Positions 1-6,323 of a DNA stretch of 58,130 bases are shown in pieces (position 1 is the first letter of the stretch; the number at the start of each line of letters is the position of its first letter). The stretch is from Spirosoma terrae. Its GTDB lineage: Bacteria > Bacteroidota > Bacteroidia > Cytophagales > Spirosomataceae. Under the pieces are notes generated by a model. That model ran no database searches. It saw only the letters and a list, made by a program, of their open reading frames with translations, and was not told the origin of the DNA. The DNA lies in assembly GCF_010435915.1 (NCBI RefSeq), contig NZ_JAAFZH010000025.1, forward strand, positions 1 through 58,130, in the 5' to 3' direction. A program made the position numbers and the translations under genes.

Positions 1-840
1 AATCAGAAGGTTAGATTGATTAGAATAAATTTTCAAATTAATTTTAGTAAACTCTTTAGGACTGTGAAATTTGACAAAATCAGGCATATCAATTCTCTGC
101 ATGACTTCTCTCAAGAAAGCCAATGATTTATTTATTTCCTTTACAGTACACTCAGTAATTTTCGCAAAAATTTCAGGTGAAAAAGTAGCTAAAAAATGAT
201 AATCAAAAGTGCCTACATATTTGCTATCAGAAGTTAATTGTATAATTTTTTCAAATTCTTCAAGCAATCTGAATTTTTTACTTTTGTATTTATCTAACGA
301 AATTACATTAATTTCTAAATCACCCACGTTTGAAATAATCAAATCAGATTTAAGATTCTTTAAGTAAGTGGGGGTTAATTGTGTATTACTAACAATCTTT
401 GAAATTGGCAAAAAGTGAATCAAAAATTCGCCATCAGTAAAGACTTCTATATTAAATTCAAATGCCTTGAGAAGTTTGAAGGGTGGGAAATTCAAACCCT
501 CAACTACAAAAGTGTTATAGTTTAAGAATTGCTTATAAAAAGAGGATAGGTTTCCCCTTAATAGATGGCCGACATAAGAAGAAATCTTAGTAGTATTAGC
601 GTAAGGGGGTGTTATATAGACTGATTGCAAATGTTTGTATTGAGGGTTCGACTTCGCTTCAAGAGGTTGTAAGAGAGTAAAAGAGTCTTCTGTTACTTCG
701 TACAAGTATTGATGCTCTAACCAGCTTATAAACTTATTACGTTTATCGGAATTACTCTTATAACCTTCCGAAAAAGCATATTTATGAGTTGAAATTTGGC
801 TTAAAACTCCTGTTTTGCTTGTAATAAGAGGAACTTCCAC
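1..840 (-). CDS. Partial cassette-3 protein, possibly Argonaute-like N-terminus
   Basis: An uninterrupted minus-strand frame runs from a GTG at 840 off the left edge of the window, giving about 280 residues. It was found by translating the strand by hand. A stop codon lies three codons upstream of the GTG, so this is the only reasonable start; no strong ribosome-binding site is visible. The visible protein is soluble, rich in Lys, Phe and Leu, with no signal peptide or membrane segment. A stretch around residues 125-165 (FEFNIEVFTDGEFLIHFLP, then a KIVS motif) has the pattern of the N/L1 region of long prokaryotic Argonautes. That is a resemblance from memory, not a search result, and the catalytic PIWI part would lie outside the window. 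It is the third gene of the cassette array, on the same strand as the other cassette genes, and is AT-rich compared with the chromosome. Existence of the gene is likely; the family is uncertain. Confidence 0.6.
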   Translation of the reverse strand, partial: MEVPLITSKTGVLSQISTHKYAFSEGYKSNSDKRNKFISWLEHQYLYEVTEDSFTLLQPLEAKSNPQYKHLQSVYITPPYANTTKISSYVGHLLRGNLSSFYKQFLNYNTFVVEGLNFPPFKLLKAFEFNIEVFTDGEFLIHFLPISKIVSNTQLTPTYLKNLKSDLIISNVGDLEINVISLDKYKSKKFRLLEEFEKIIQLTSDSKYVGTFDYHFLATFSPEIFAKITECTVKEINKSLAFLREVMQRIDMPDFVKFHSPKEFTKINLKIYSNQSNLLI

Positions 841-1217
841 AAACGCTCATTTTAACGCTGACAATAAACAACTAAAAGCAAGGTTGGGCTATTTATACTT
901 ATAACATTGTTGCCTGTGTTACCGAACCAGAAACTTCCGAAATACAGTGCATCCTTTGTCGCTATAGCACAACCCCGCAAGCCCAAACTTACTCAACGAG
1001 GGCAATCCTACTGTCAACCGCAACCCGGAAATGCAAGCCCCAAGTCTCCCGTCGAGACGTGCAACCTGTCACCGAGAACCTACCTAACGTATTTGGGCTA
1101 AGCTGTCGGGGCGTTCACTTTGTCACACGCAACCCGGAAATGGAGACCCAAAAACTTGACCGCTGGGATGGGCTGTGTGTCGCACGAAGCCCGCCCCGAA
1201 AGCATTTTTTGGACCTT
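841..1217. repeat. Cassette-3 leader with 55-bp-period degenerate repeat
   Basis: This non-coding leader between the cassette-3 gene and its junction core contains at least five copies of a degenerate unit. The core, read on the plus strand as TTGTC, CTGTC or GTGTC, starts at 956, 1011, 1066, 1120 and 1177, so the spacing is 54-57 bp. Around it the loose plus-strand consensus is CGGGGCGTT, three to five bases, CTGTC, then CG and AACCCGGAAATG. Short open frames on the plus strand here follow the repeat and are not credible genes. Function unknown. Confidence 0.7.
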
Positions 1218-1306
1218 CCACCCAACACCAACGGGTGTTGATGGTGGGCGCGAAACCCGACTGAACAAACGTAGCGCTGACCTTTACACACCCGTTTTTG
1301 TTGGGC
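1218..1306 (-). repeat. attC-like site A, between cassettes 2 and 3
   Basis: Read on the minus strand, this imperfect palindrome has every part of an integron attC site. R'' is GCCCAAC (1306-1300) and R' is GTTGGGT (1226-1220), matching RYYYAAC and GTTRRRY. L'' ACGGGTGT and L' ACACCCGT pair perfectly over 8 bp. Short unpaired spacers separate the R and L boxes, and about 49 bases lie in the centre. Extent from R'' to R' is 87 bp. The R' box continues into the shared core GTTGGGTGG. It lies just after the cassette-2 gene, as an attC should. Confidence 0.82.
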
Positions 1307-1317
1307 TGAATACCTGC

Positions 1318-1372
1318 CTTCGGGACGTGCTACCTGTCGCCCGAAACCTGCCTACGCGGAGCGAAAAACCCT
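1318..1372 (-). repeat. Repeat unit attached to attC-like site A
   Basis: One copy of the degenerate repeat (plus-strand core CTGTC at 1334) sits at nearly the same distance from the R'' box as the copy beside attC-like site B. The stretch TGTAAAGG after the R'' and L'' boxes is also shared. This copy is therefore part of the conserved end of a cassette rather than a random neighbour. Confidence 0.6.
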
Positions 1373-1387
1373 TATTATTTTGACTTC

Positions 1388-1864
1388 TTAAACACCACTG
1401 GCAGGCGGAGAGATTAATAGGTTTTCCAACTTACTGCCATTATCTAAAGCATGACTAATCACTTTCATCTCAGCACTGTTAACTAAAATTTTCAGTACGT
1501 CTTCATTGGACATGATGGGTAAACGTTCTTGCAAGACCGTTACAATTTGGCGGTACACAGCAATACTGTTTAGTTTAATCTCCTTGCCTTTGCCCTTACC
1601 ATTGACTTTCAAATAAGTATCGGACAACTTGACAGGCTGATGTTTGAGCCACTCCCGTGTCAAAGCCACAGGAAGAAACACATAAATTTGGTCAGTCACT
1701 TTTTCTTCACCAACGTATTCACGAATAGCGTCGTAAACAAACTCTTCATCTTCAACCTCACTGCCTTCAATATATTTATCAATGGCAAAGTAGATGGCTG
1801 CTGAATAATCCCGTGTATCTTCTGGGGCTTGCTTTTTGAACAGGCCAAATAATTTTTGAACCAT
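1388..1864 (-). CDS. Cassette-2 protein of unknown function
   Basis: A 158-residue protein starting at the ATG at 1864; a TTG five codons upstream is possible but less likely. I do not recognise the family. It has no signal peptide or membrane segment, and is acidic in the first half (a run of Glu/Asp near residues 35-55) with a Lys/Gly-rich patch near residue 95 (NGKGKGKEIK). It is predicted mainly helical, with a proline-ended C-terminus. Its stop lies about 80 bp before the R'' box of attC-like site A, and its start follows about 200 bp of repeat-bearing leader, the usual layout of one gene per cassette. It is on the same strand as the recombinase and the other two cassette genes. The function of cassette genes usually cannot be inferred from neighbours, and I make no call. 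Confidence 0.75.
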   Translation of the reverse strand: MVQKLFGLFKKQAPEDTRDYSAAIYFAIDKYIEGSEVEDEEFVYDAIREYVGEEKVTDQIYVFLPVALTREWLKHQPVKLSDTYLKVNGKGKGKEIKLNSIAVYRQIVTVLQERLPIMSNEDVLKILVNSAEMKVISHALDNGSKLENLLISPPASGV

Positions 1865-1879
1865 GCGATATGTTGCCAA

Positions 1880-2066
1880 AATCTAATTTACTCAGGCGTT
1901 TGACATGTCAGCTGAACGTAACTAAGCAAATTTAAACCCACCAAACGGGGCGTTTAGCCTGTCAACCGGAACGCCGAAATGAAATCAAAGCTTAAAACTT
2001 ACCCTTTTGGGACGTTCCCACTGTCGAACACAACCCGACAAACACGCTTTCTTATACTTTGACTCG
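1880..2066. repeat. Cassette-2 leader repeats
   Basis: Non-coding leader of cassette 2 with three copies of the degenerate repeat, plus-strand cores at 1905, 1959 and 2021 (spacing 54 and 62 bp). The copy near 1950-1975 has inverted ends GGCGTT and AACGCC that could form a small hairpin around the conserved core. Confidence 0.65.
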
Positions 2067-2156
2067 CCACCCAACACCAACGGGTGTTGATGGTGGATGA
2101 CGCTACGTCCCTAAACAGGATCAACCCGCAACCTTTACACACCCGTTTGGTTGGGC
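2067..2156 (-). repeat. attC-like site B, between cassettes 1 and 2
   Basis: Same architecture as site A. On the minus strand R'' GCCCAAC is at 2156-2150 and R' GTTGGGT at 2075-2069. L'' ACGGGTGT and L' ACACCCGT are perfectly complementary. The R'' to R' length is 88 bp and the core extends to GTTGGGTGG. The arms, the TGTAAAGG after L'' and the bases before L' (ACCATCA) match site A, while the centre differs. This is the pattern expected when the folded structure rather than the sequence of the centre is under selection. It follows the cassette-1 gene. Confidence 0.83.
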
Positions 2157-2168
2157 TGCCAAGCTTCA

Positions 2169-2235
2169 CCTCGGGACGTGACCCCTGTCACCAAGAAACT
2201 GCCCTGTGCAGAGCGGTCAACGACGCTTGGCTAAC
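2169..2235 (-). repeat. Repeat unit attached to attC-like site B
   Basis: A copy of the degenerate repeat (plus-strand core CTGTC at 2185) lies directly before the R'' box, at nearly the same offset as at site A. On the minus strand it contains a short hairpin, GGTGAC and GTCAC around a 4-base loop. Confidence 0.6.
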
Positions 2236-2248
2236 TATTCAGTAAAAT

Positions 2249-2632
2249 TCACTCAGGAACTTTGTCCCATCCAGCAGCTGGAATTATAGCCACCCAAGCT
2301 GGTACCTCCTTATCAGTCACAATTTCTGATAAACTGGGATATTTGCACGAAAAACGAACGTAACGCCTATACGCCATCAGATTGCGCTCCCTTTGTTCAT
2401 CAACTCTACCCTTCAGGCTACAGCTTGCCTCATACTTTTCTCCGTTAACCTTGTAGCGAAAATTTAATGAATGGCCCGTTTTATAGCTTCCTGAAACGCC
2501 ATAGGGAAAAGCAACCGTTACCCTATGGCAACCTGTCAGCATAATTTTTTTGTAAATCTGTTTGCCTGTTACAAAGATTAGCGCACCTATTATCAAGTAC
2601 ATTACCCATCTACCAGAATCTACTTTTTTCAT
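2249..2632 (-). CDS. Cassette-1 small membrane-anchored protein
   Basis: A 128-residue protein taken from the ATG at 2632; the longer open frame to 2689 would run through a copy of the degenerate repeat, so the shorter start is preferred and an AACTTTAGG stretch stands just before it. After a short basic N-terminus, residues 11-22 (YLIIGALIFVTG region) form one membrane helix. The rest (about 30-128) looks like a small beta-rich extracytoplasmic domain with three cysteines and a KVNGEKYEASCSLKG strand pair. It resembles short single-pass proteins with a DUF3592-like fold, a weak guess. It is the gene nearest the recombinase, so by integron logic it is the most recently acquired cassette. No function assigned. 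Confidence 0.72.
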   Translation of the reverse strand: MKKVDSGRWVMYLIIGALIFVTGKQIYKKIMLTGCHRVTVAFPYGVSGSYKTGHSLNFRYKVNGEKYEASCSLKGRVDEQRERNLMAYRRYVRFSCKYPSLSEIVTDKEVPAWVAIIPAAGWDKVPE

Positions 2633-2639
2633 CCTAAAG

Positions 2640-2814
2640 TTTTCGTAATCGGGGCGTTTCTGCTGTCGCACACTACGTGGCAAACGCACTTTTGACTACC
2701 CCAACTGGGGCGATTCTCGTGTCGACGGAAGCTGGCTAACGAGCCACAAAATAGACTGCTGAGACGGTCCCCTTGTCGCACCGAAGCCCACCGCTACGTT
2801 ATTGGCTGTTCTAT
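2640..2814. repeat. Cassette-1 leader repeats
   Basis: Three copies of the degenerate repeat with plus-strand cores at 2663, 2719 and 2773 (spacing 56 and 54 bp). The copy at 2650-2690 has GCGTTT and AAACGC ends that can pair. No gene is seen here. Confidence 0.65.
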
Positions 2815-2823
2815 CCACCCAAC
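2815..2823 (-). other. attI-like junction core
   Basis: The nine bases GTTGGGTGG on the minus strand are identical to the R' ends of the two attC-like sites, but no R''/L'' arms lie upstream (2824-2890). A lone GTTRRRY core at the recombinase side of the first cassette is what an attI site looks like. About 360 bp separate it from the stop of the recombinase gene. Confidence 0.6.
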
Positions 2824-2979
2824 ATAATAAAGTACGCAAAGTCGCGGAACTAAAAGTAGCTGATAATCAACAAGAAGCAGTTCCGTGTTTTGCATATACG
2901 TATCTTTGCTAGACCCTTGCGAAATAAATCAATATTTGTAACTTTTTCAACTAAAAGTATTGAATTGACTAAGCGGTAT

Positions 2980-3210
2980 ATGCCGCTCTCGGTATGCCGG
3001 ATTTGGGATATTGAGGGCTATCCGAATTACTTCTTTGATGCCGACGGACAACTCTACCGGATTACCCCACGGGGCGATATAAAACCAGGACGTCGAACCG
3101 TTAAACGGTATACACAAGGCTATGTGTTGAAAAGTAGATTTTACAGTCTTTCTCAACTCCGACTAATGCTACGTCGACATGACCCTACAGATCATCCAAC
3201 GGGCTTTTAA
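2980..3210 (+). CDS. Small NUMOD4-like protein
   Basis: A 76-residue protein from the ATG at 2980; a longer TTG-started version from 2890 is less likely. Residues 5-25 (IWDIEGYPNYFFDADGQLY) follow the pattern of the NUMOD4 motif (hydrophobic, GY, a Tyr and a G-hydrophobic turn) that occurs in homing-endonuclease and phage-type proteins and helps DNA binding. The rest is basic (several Arg/Lys) and ends with a short helix, SLSQLRLML. No nuclease domain is present. It converges on the recombinase gene and overlaps its 3' end by 26 bp on the opposite strand, between the recombinase and the attI-like core. Whether it takes part in recombination is unknown. It is short, so the call of a real gene is moderate. 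Confidence 0.5.
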   Translation: MPLSVCRIWDIEGYPNYFFDADGQLYRITPRGDIKPGRRTVKRYTQGYVLKSRFYSLSQLRLMLRRHDPTDHPTGF

Positions 3211-4366
3211 GCTCGCTGATTTTATGGGCCGTTACGTGTGTATATCGCATAGTGGTCAGGATACTTTCGTGCCCGAGCAATTCCTGTATATACCGAATAT
3301 CGGTTCCTGATTCGAGCAGATGTGTCGCAAACGAGTGTCGAAGCGAATGAATGCCTCCCCGTTTCCGAATTCCTGCCGAGTGAATAGCAGTACTGTAGAC
3401 CAATTGAATCGTACGAGTAGCGATAGGTTCGTGAGTCTCGGGATTTTCGAACAAAAATAGGTTGGGTTTATATGCCTTCAGATAGTCGGTCAGCATGGCC
3501 TCGATTTTTTCGGTCAGCATAACCACCCGATCTTTCTTTCCCTTTCCCCCACGTACCGTAATAAGTCGTCGGACGCGGTCAAGGTCAGCCAGCCGAAGAT
3601 GAGCCACCTCGCTCAGCCGCAAACCCGTTGCATAAACCAGTTTGAAAAGTGTTCGGTATTTCAGACTGGTGGTGGCACTAAAAATAGCTTTTATTTCATC
3701 AACACTATATACCGTAGGCAATTTCCGGGCCTGCCGCGGATAAGCAATGTCATAAAACTCCTTTTCCCGCTGTAATACTTTTTCCTGATAAAACTTCCAG
3801 GCATTGATATGCACATTGATAGTTGCGCTACTCAGCCGTTTCCTGTCAATCAGAAACAGTAAGTAGCTCTGGTATTCCTGCCTGGTCAGTTTATCAAGCG
3901 GCCCATTGCCTACATAACGTAGCAACGCAATCATAGCCTGCCGGTAATTGCGGATTGTTTTATAACTGTATTGCAACAGGCGCATCGCATTAGTCAGCGA
4001 TTCAATGACCGGATGCCTATCAAACTCGCGTAACGGTGGCGAATATCGAAACGAAAGTCGGGCGATTGTCTGCGCACGCTTGCGCAAGGGCGGCCACGGC
4101 GGATTAGTGGCCAGTTCGATTTCGGCAATAGTAACGTCAGGTTTGTATAAACGGACCACAGCTTCATCGAAACGGCAATAGTCCCGGCCAAATAATTGCC
4201 CAATCCGAACAATACTGTCGCGCGTGTTTGGTACTACCCAGCACCGACGCGTATAACTCCACCGGCGCCCCCACACGCTACGTATGGCTTCATTACCAAC
4301 CGGGTCCTGTGCAAACGAAACGGTTAGCAGCGTCGAGTCTTTTTCGTCAATACGTATCGTGATCAT
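3185..4366 (-). CDS. Tyrosine recombinase of the cassette array
   Basis: A 393-residue site-specific recombinase. The catalytic set is complete: Arg250 in TGLRLSEV, Lys in GGKGKKDR (273-280), His340 and Arg343 in HSLRHSFATHL, His366 in LLGHES, and nucleophile Tyr375 in MRYTHV. Residues 120-210 form the SAM-like core-binding domain. The C-terminus (SGTDIRYIQELLGH through KSPLDDL) strongly resembles the IntI family. However, only about 60 residues separate the Lys strand from His340, so the extra helix insertion typical of IntI is absent. Residues 1-75 form an added domain with Trp36, Trp43 and Pro46 (WSYTRRCWVVP), a pattern known from Bacteroidota integrases that recalls HARP-like modules. It precedes three cassettes on the same strand and is the obvious candidate for moving them. 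A XerC/D housekeeping role is unlikely given the extra domain and context. Confidence 0.88.
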   Translation of the reverse strand: MITIRIDEKDSTLLTVSFAQDPVGNEAIRSVWGRRWSYTRRCWVVPNTRDSIVRIGQLFGRDYCRFDEAVVRLYKPDVTIAEIELATNPPWPPLRKRAQTIARLSFRYSPPLREFDRHPVIESLTNAMRLLQYSYKTIRNYRQAMIALLRYVGNGPLDKLTRQEYQSYLLFLIDRKRLSSATINVHINAWKFYQEKVLQREKEFYDIAYPRQARKLPTVYSVDEIKAIFSATTSLKYRTLFKLVYATGLRLSEVAHLRLADLDRVRRLITVRGGKGKKDRVVMLTEKIEAMLTDYLKAYKPNLFLFENPETHEPIATRTIQLVYSTAIHSAGIRKRGGIHSLRHSFATHLLESGTDIRYIQELLGHESILTTMRYTHVTAHKISELKSPLDDL

Positions 4367-4483
4367 ACACGATAAGACTACGTAACGACTAAAAAGTCTC
4401 TTTTCGACAGGATTAATACGAGCGATTAATACTTAGAAGCCGTTTAAACTTTTCATTTTACAGGAAATTTCATGCGTTATGTT

Positions 4484-4585
4484 GTCATTCCGACCGGTCC
4501 GCCGGTGCGGCAGAGGAATCTCAGAGCCCCATATCAGTCAAACTTGAGATTCCTCCTGCCGCACCGGCGGACCGGTCGGAATGAC
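4484..4585. repeat. Long perfect-type palindrome (REP/BIME-like)
   Basis: Arms of 40 and 41 bases (4484-4523 and 4545-4585) are complementary except for a single extra base, separated by a 21-base loop. The arms are GC-rich (GACCGGTCCGCCGGTGCGG inside). It lies between the divergent-ended recombinase and aldehyde dehydrogenase genes. The form is that of a dispersed palindromic repeat; it also could end transcription from the dehydrogenase side. No coding capacity. Confidence 0.85.
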
Positions 4586-4660
4586 AAAAATTTTATCAAA
4601 GCAAAAGCTTAAACAGCCTCTTTAATAATCCTGACAATCTTGTTAATCCTGTCCAAAAAA

Positions 4661-6184
4661 CTAAAGCTCGAACGTAATGCCCTGTGCCAGCGGCAAGGCC
4701 GTTCCGTAATTAACCGTATTGGTTTGTCGGCGCATGTAGGCTTTCCAGGCATCGGAGCCGGACTCACGGCCACCACCCGTTTCTTTTTCTCCGCCGAAAG
4801 CCCCACCAATTTCGGCGCCCGACGTACCGATGTTCACGTTGGCAATCCCGCAATCGGAACCAGAAACGGCCAGAAACCGCTCAGCTTCACGCATATTTAA
4901 CGTGAAGATAGCCGACGAAAGACCTTGGGGCACGCCGTTTTGCTGCGCGATAGCGTCATCCAGCGTCGTGTATTTAAGCAGATACAAAATAGGCGCAAAG
5001 GTTTCCCGCTGAACTATAGCCCAGTGGTTTTCAGCTTCTGCAATGCAGGGTCGGACGTAGCAGCCCGACTCGAAACCGAGTCCATCCACAACACCGGGTT
5101 CAACGACGAACCGCCCGCCCGACTCCCGAATGTCATTCACGGCCAGTTGATAATTGTGTACCGCCTGCTGATCGATTAACGGACCAACGTGAAACGATTC
5201 GTCTAACGGGCTGCCTATACGTAGCTGCGCATAGGCGTTCTTAAGTCGATTTTTTACGTCATCATAAATGGTCTCCTGCACAATCAGTCGGCGGGTGGTC
5301 GTACACCGTTGCCCCGCTGTTCCAACGGCTCCAAATACAATCGCCGGAATAGCCAGATCAAGATCGGCATGCTCCGACACAATAATAGCGTTGTTGCCGC
5401 CTAATTCTAACAGATATTTCCCCAATCGTCCGGCGACGGCTTCGGCCACAGCCTTTCCCATGCGTGTGCTGCCGGTAGCCGATACGAGCGCAACCCGTGG
5501 ATCATTCGCCAGCCATTCGCCAGCATCACGTCCACCCGTAACCAGACACGATACGCCCTCTGGAACGTTGTTGTTACGTAGCACCTCACCAATAATCTGC
5601 TGACAGGCCAGGGCCGTGAGTGGTGTTTTTTCCGAAGGTTTCCAGACGCAGACATCGCCACATACCCAGGCCAGCATGGCATTCCACGACCAAACGGCTA
5701 CGGGAAAATTAAAGGCCGAAATAATGCCCACTACACCCAATGGATGCCACTGCTCGAACATCCGGTGAGCGGGTCGTTCGGAGTGCATCGACAAACCATA
5801 CAACTGCCGCGATTGGCCCACGGCAAAATCACAGATGTCGATAATTTCCTGCACTTCGCCCAGTCCTTCCTGAAGTGACTTGCCCATTTCATAACTAACT
5901 AACGTGCCCAGCTCTCGTTTATACCGGCGGAACTGTTCGCCCATTTGCCGAACAATTTCGCCCCGACGCGGAGCCGGAACCTGACGCCATTCCAGAAAAG
6001 CGGCCTTCGCCGTGTCAATAACACGATCATAATCAGCGCGTGTTGATACGTGTACTCGAGCAATTAACTGCCCGTCGGCTGGCGAATATGAATCGATTGT
6101 TTTGTCCGACGATTGCCAGAACTGCTGTCCTGTGCTGGTTCCGGGTTTTACGGGCTGTGTTGGTAGGGGAAGAATCGACTGCAT
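4661..6184 (-). CDS. ALDH7-family aldehyde dehydrogenase
   Basis: A 507-residue cytosolic NAD(P)-dependent aldehyde dehydrogenase. Catalytic Cys294 sits in GTAGQRCTTTRRL, general base Glu260 in LLELGGNN, Asn159 in SAFNFP and the cofactor Lys182 in WKPSE. The GQRCTTTRR context and the FEQWHPLGVVG motif are typical of the ALDH7 (antiquitin) group, which oxidises alpha-aminoadipic semialdehyde in lysine breakdown and other aldehydes. Length is normal for the family. It stands alone: the next gene upstream is divergent (6324) and no lysine-catabolism gene is nearby, so the true substrate is open. The start ATG at 6184 follows a plain AT-rich leader. Confidence 0.92.
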   Translation of the reverse strand: MQSILPLPTQPVKPGTSTGQQFWQSSDKTIDSYSPADGQLIARVHVSTRADYDRVIDTAKAAFLEWRQVPAPRRGEIVRQMGEQFRRYKRELGTLVSYEMGKSLQEGLGEVQEIIDICDFAVGQSRQLYGLSMHSERPAHRMFEQWHPLGVVGIISAFNFPVAVWSWNAMLAWVCGDVCVWKPSEKTPLTALACQQIIGEVLRNNNVPEGVSCLVTGGRDAGEWLANDPRVALVSATGSTRMGKAVAEAVAGRLGKYLLELGGNNAIIVSEHADLDLAIPAIVFGAVGTAGQRCTTTRRLIVQETIYDDVKNRLKNAYAQLRIGSPLDESFHVGPLIDQQAVHNYQLAVNDIRESGGRFVVEPGVVDGLGFESGCYVRPCIAEAENHWAIVQRETFAPILYLLKYTTLDDAIAQQNGVPQGLSSAIFTLNMREAERFLAVSGSDCGIANVNIGTSGAEIGGAFGGEKETGGGRESGSDAWKAYMRRQTNTVNYGTALPLAQGITFEL

Positions 6185-6323
6185 AACGATCAGTACTCAA
6201 TAGGTTGATGTGATGGCAAATCTATCGGCCATCCTGTAAACAACGAATATATGACAGTAAACTTTTTACGCGCAAAAGGGTTGAAAACATAGTAATAAAC
6301 TAGCTCAACAAAGACACAACGTT

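Noticed and set aside
883..889. GTTGGGC near 886, which resembles an R'' box on the other strand
   Set aside because: No matching R' box or L arms at a suitable distance; the neighbouring bases to the left are coding sequence of cassette 3. Probably a chance match or a decayed site.
907..1383. Three plus-strand open frames of 60-87 codons at 907, 1059 and 1120
   Set aside because: They lie inside the degenerate repeat and the attC-like palindrome, overlap each other and have repeat-derived composition (Pro/Arg/Asn-rich). Not credible genes.
2733..2739. GGCTAAC at 2733 and 2229 and ACCTAAC near 1083 as alternative cassette ends
   Set aside because: They lack the paired L arms, and only some match RYYYAAC. 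The GTTGGGTGG cores give a consistent set of three junctions, the CTAAC words do not.
956..2777. Possible CRISPR array because of the regular spacing of a short motif
   Set aside because: The repeats are strongly degenerate, the intervening bases are partly conserved, and no Cas genes are present. The pattern fits a tandem repeat family, not CRISPR.
4640..5603. Several plus-strand open frames across the aldehyde dehydrogenase gene, and similar shadows in the ABC and sugar genes
   Set aside because: Opposite-frame shadows of strongly conserved enzymes without family features.
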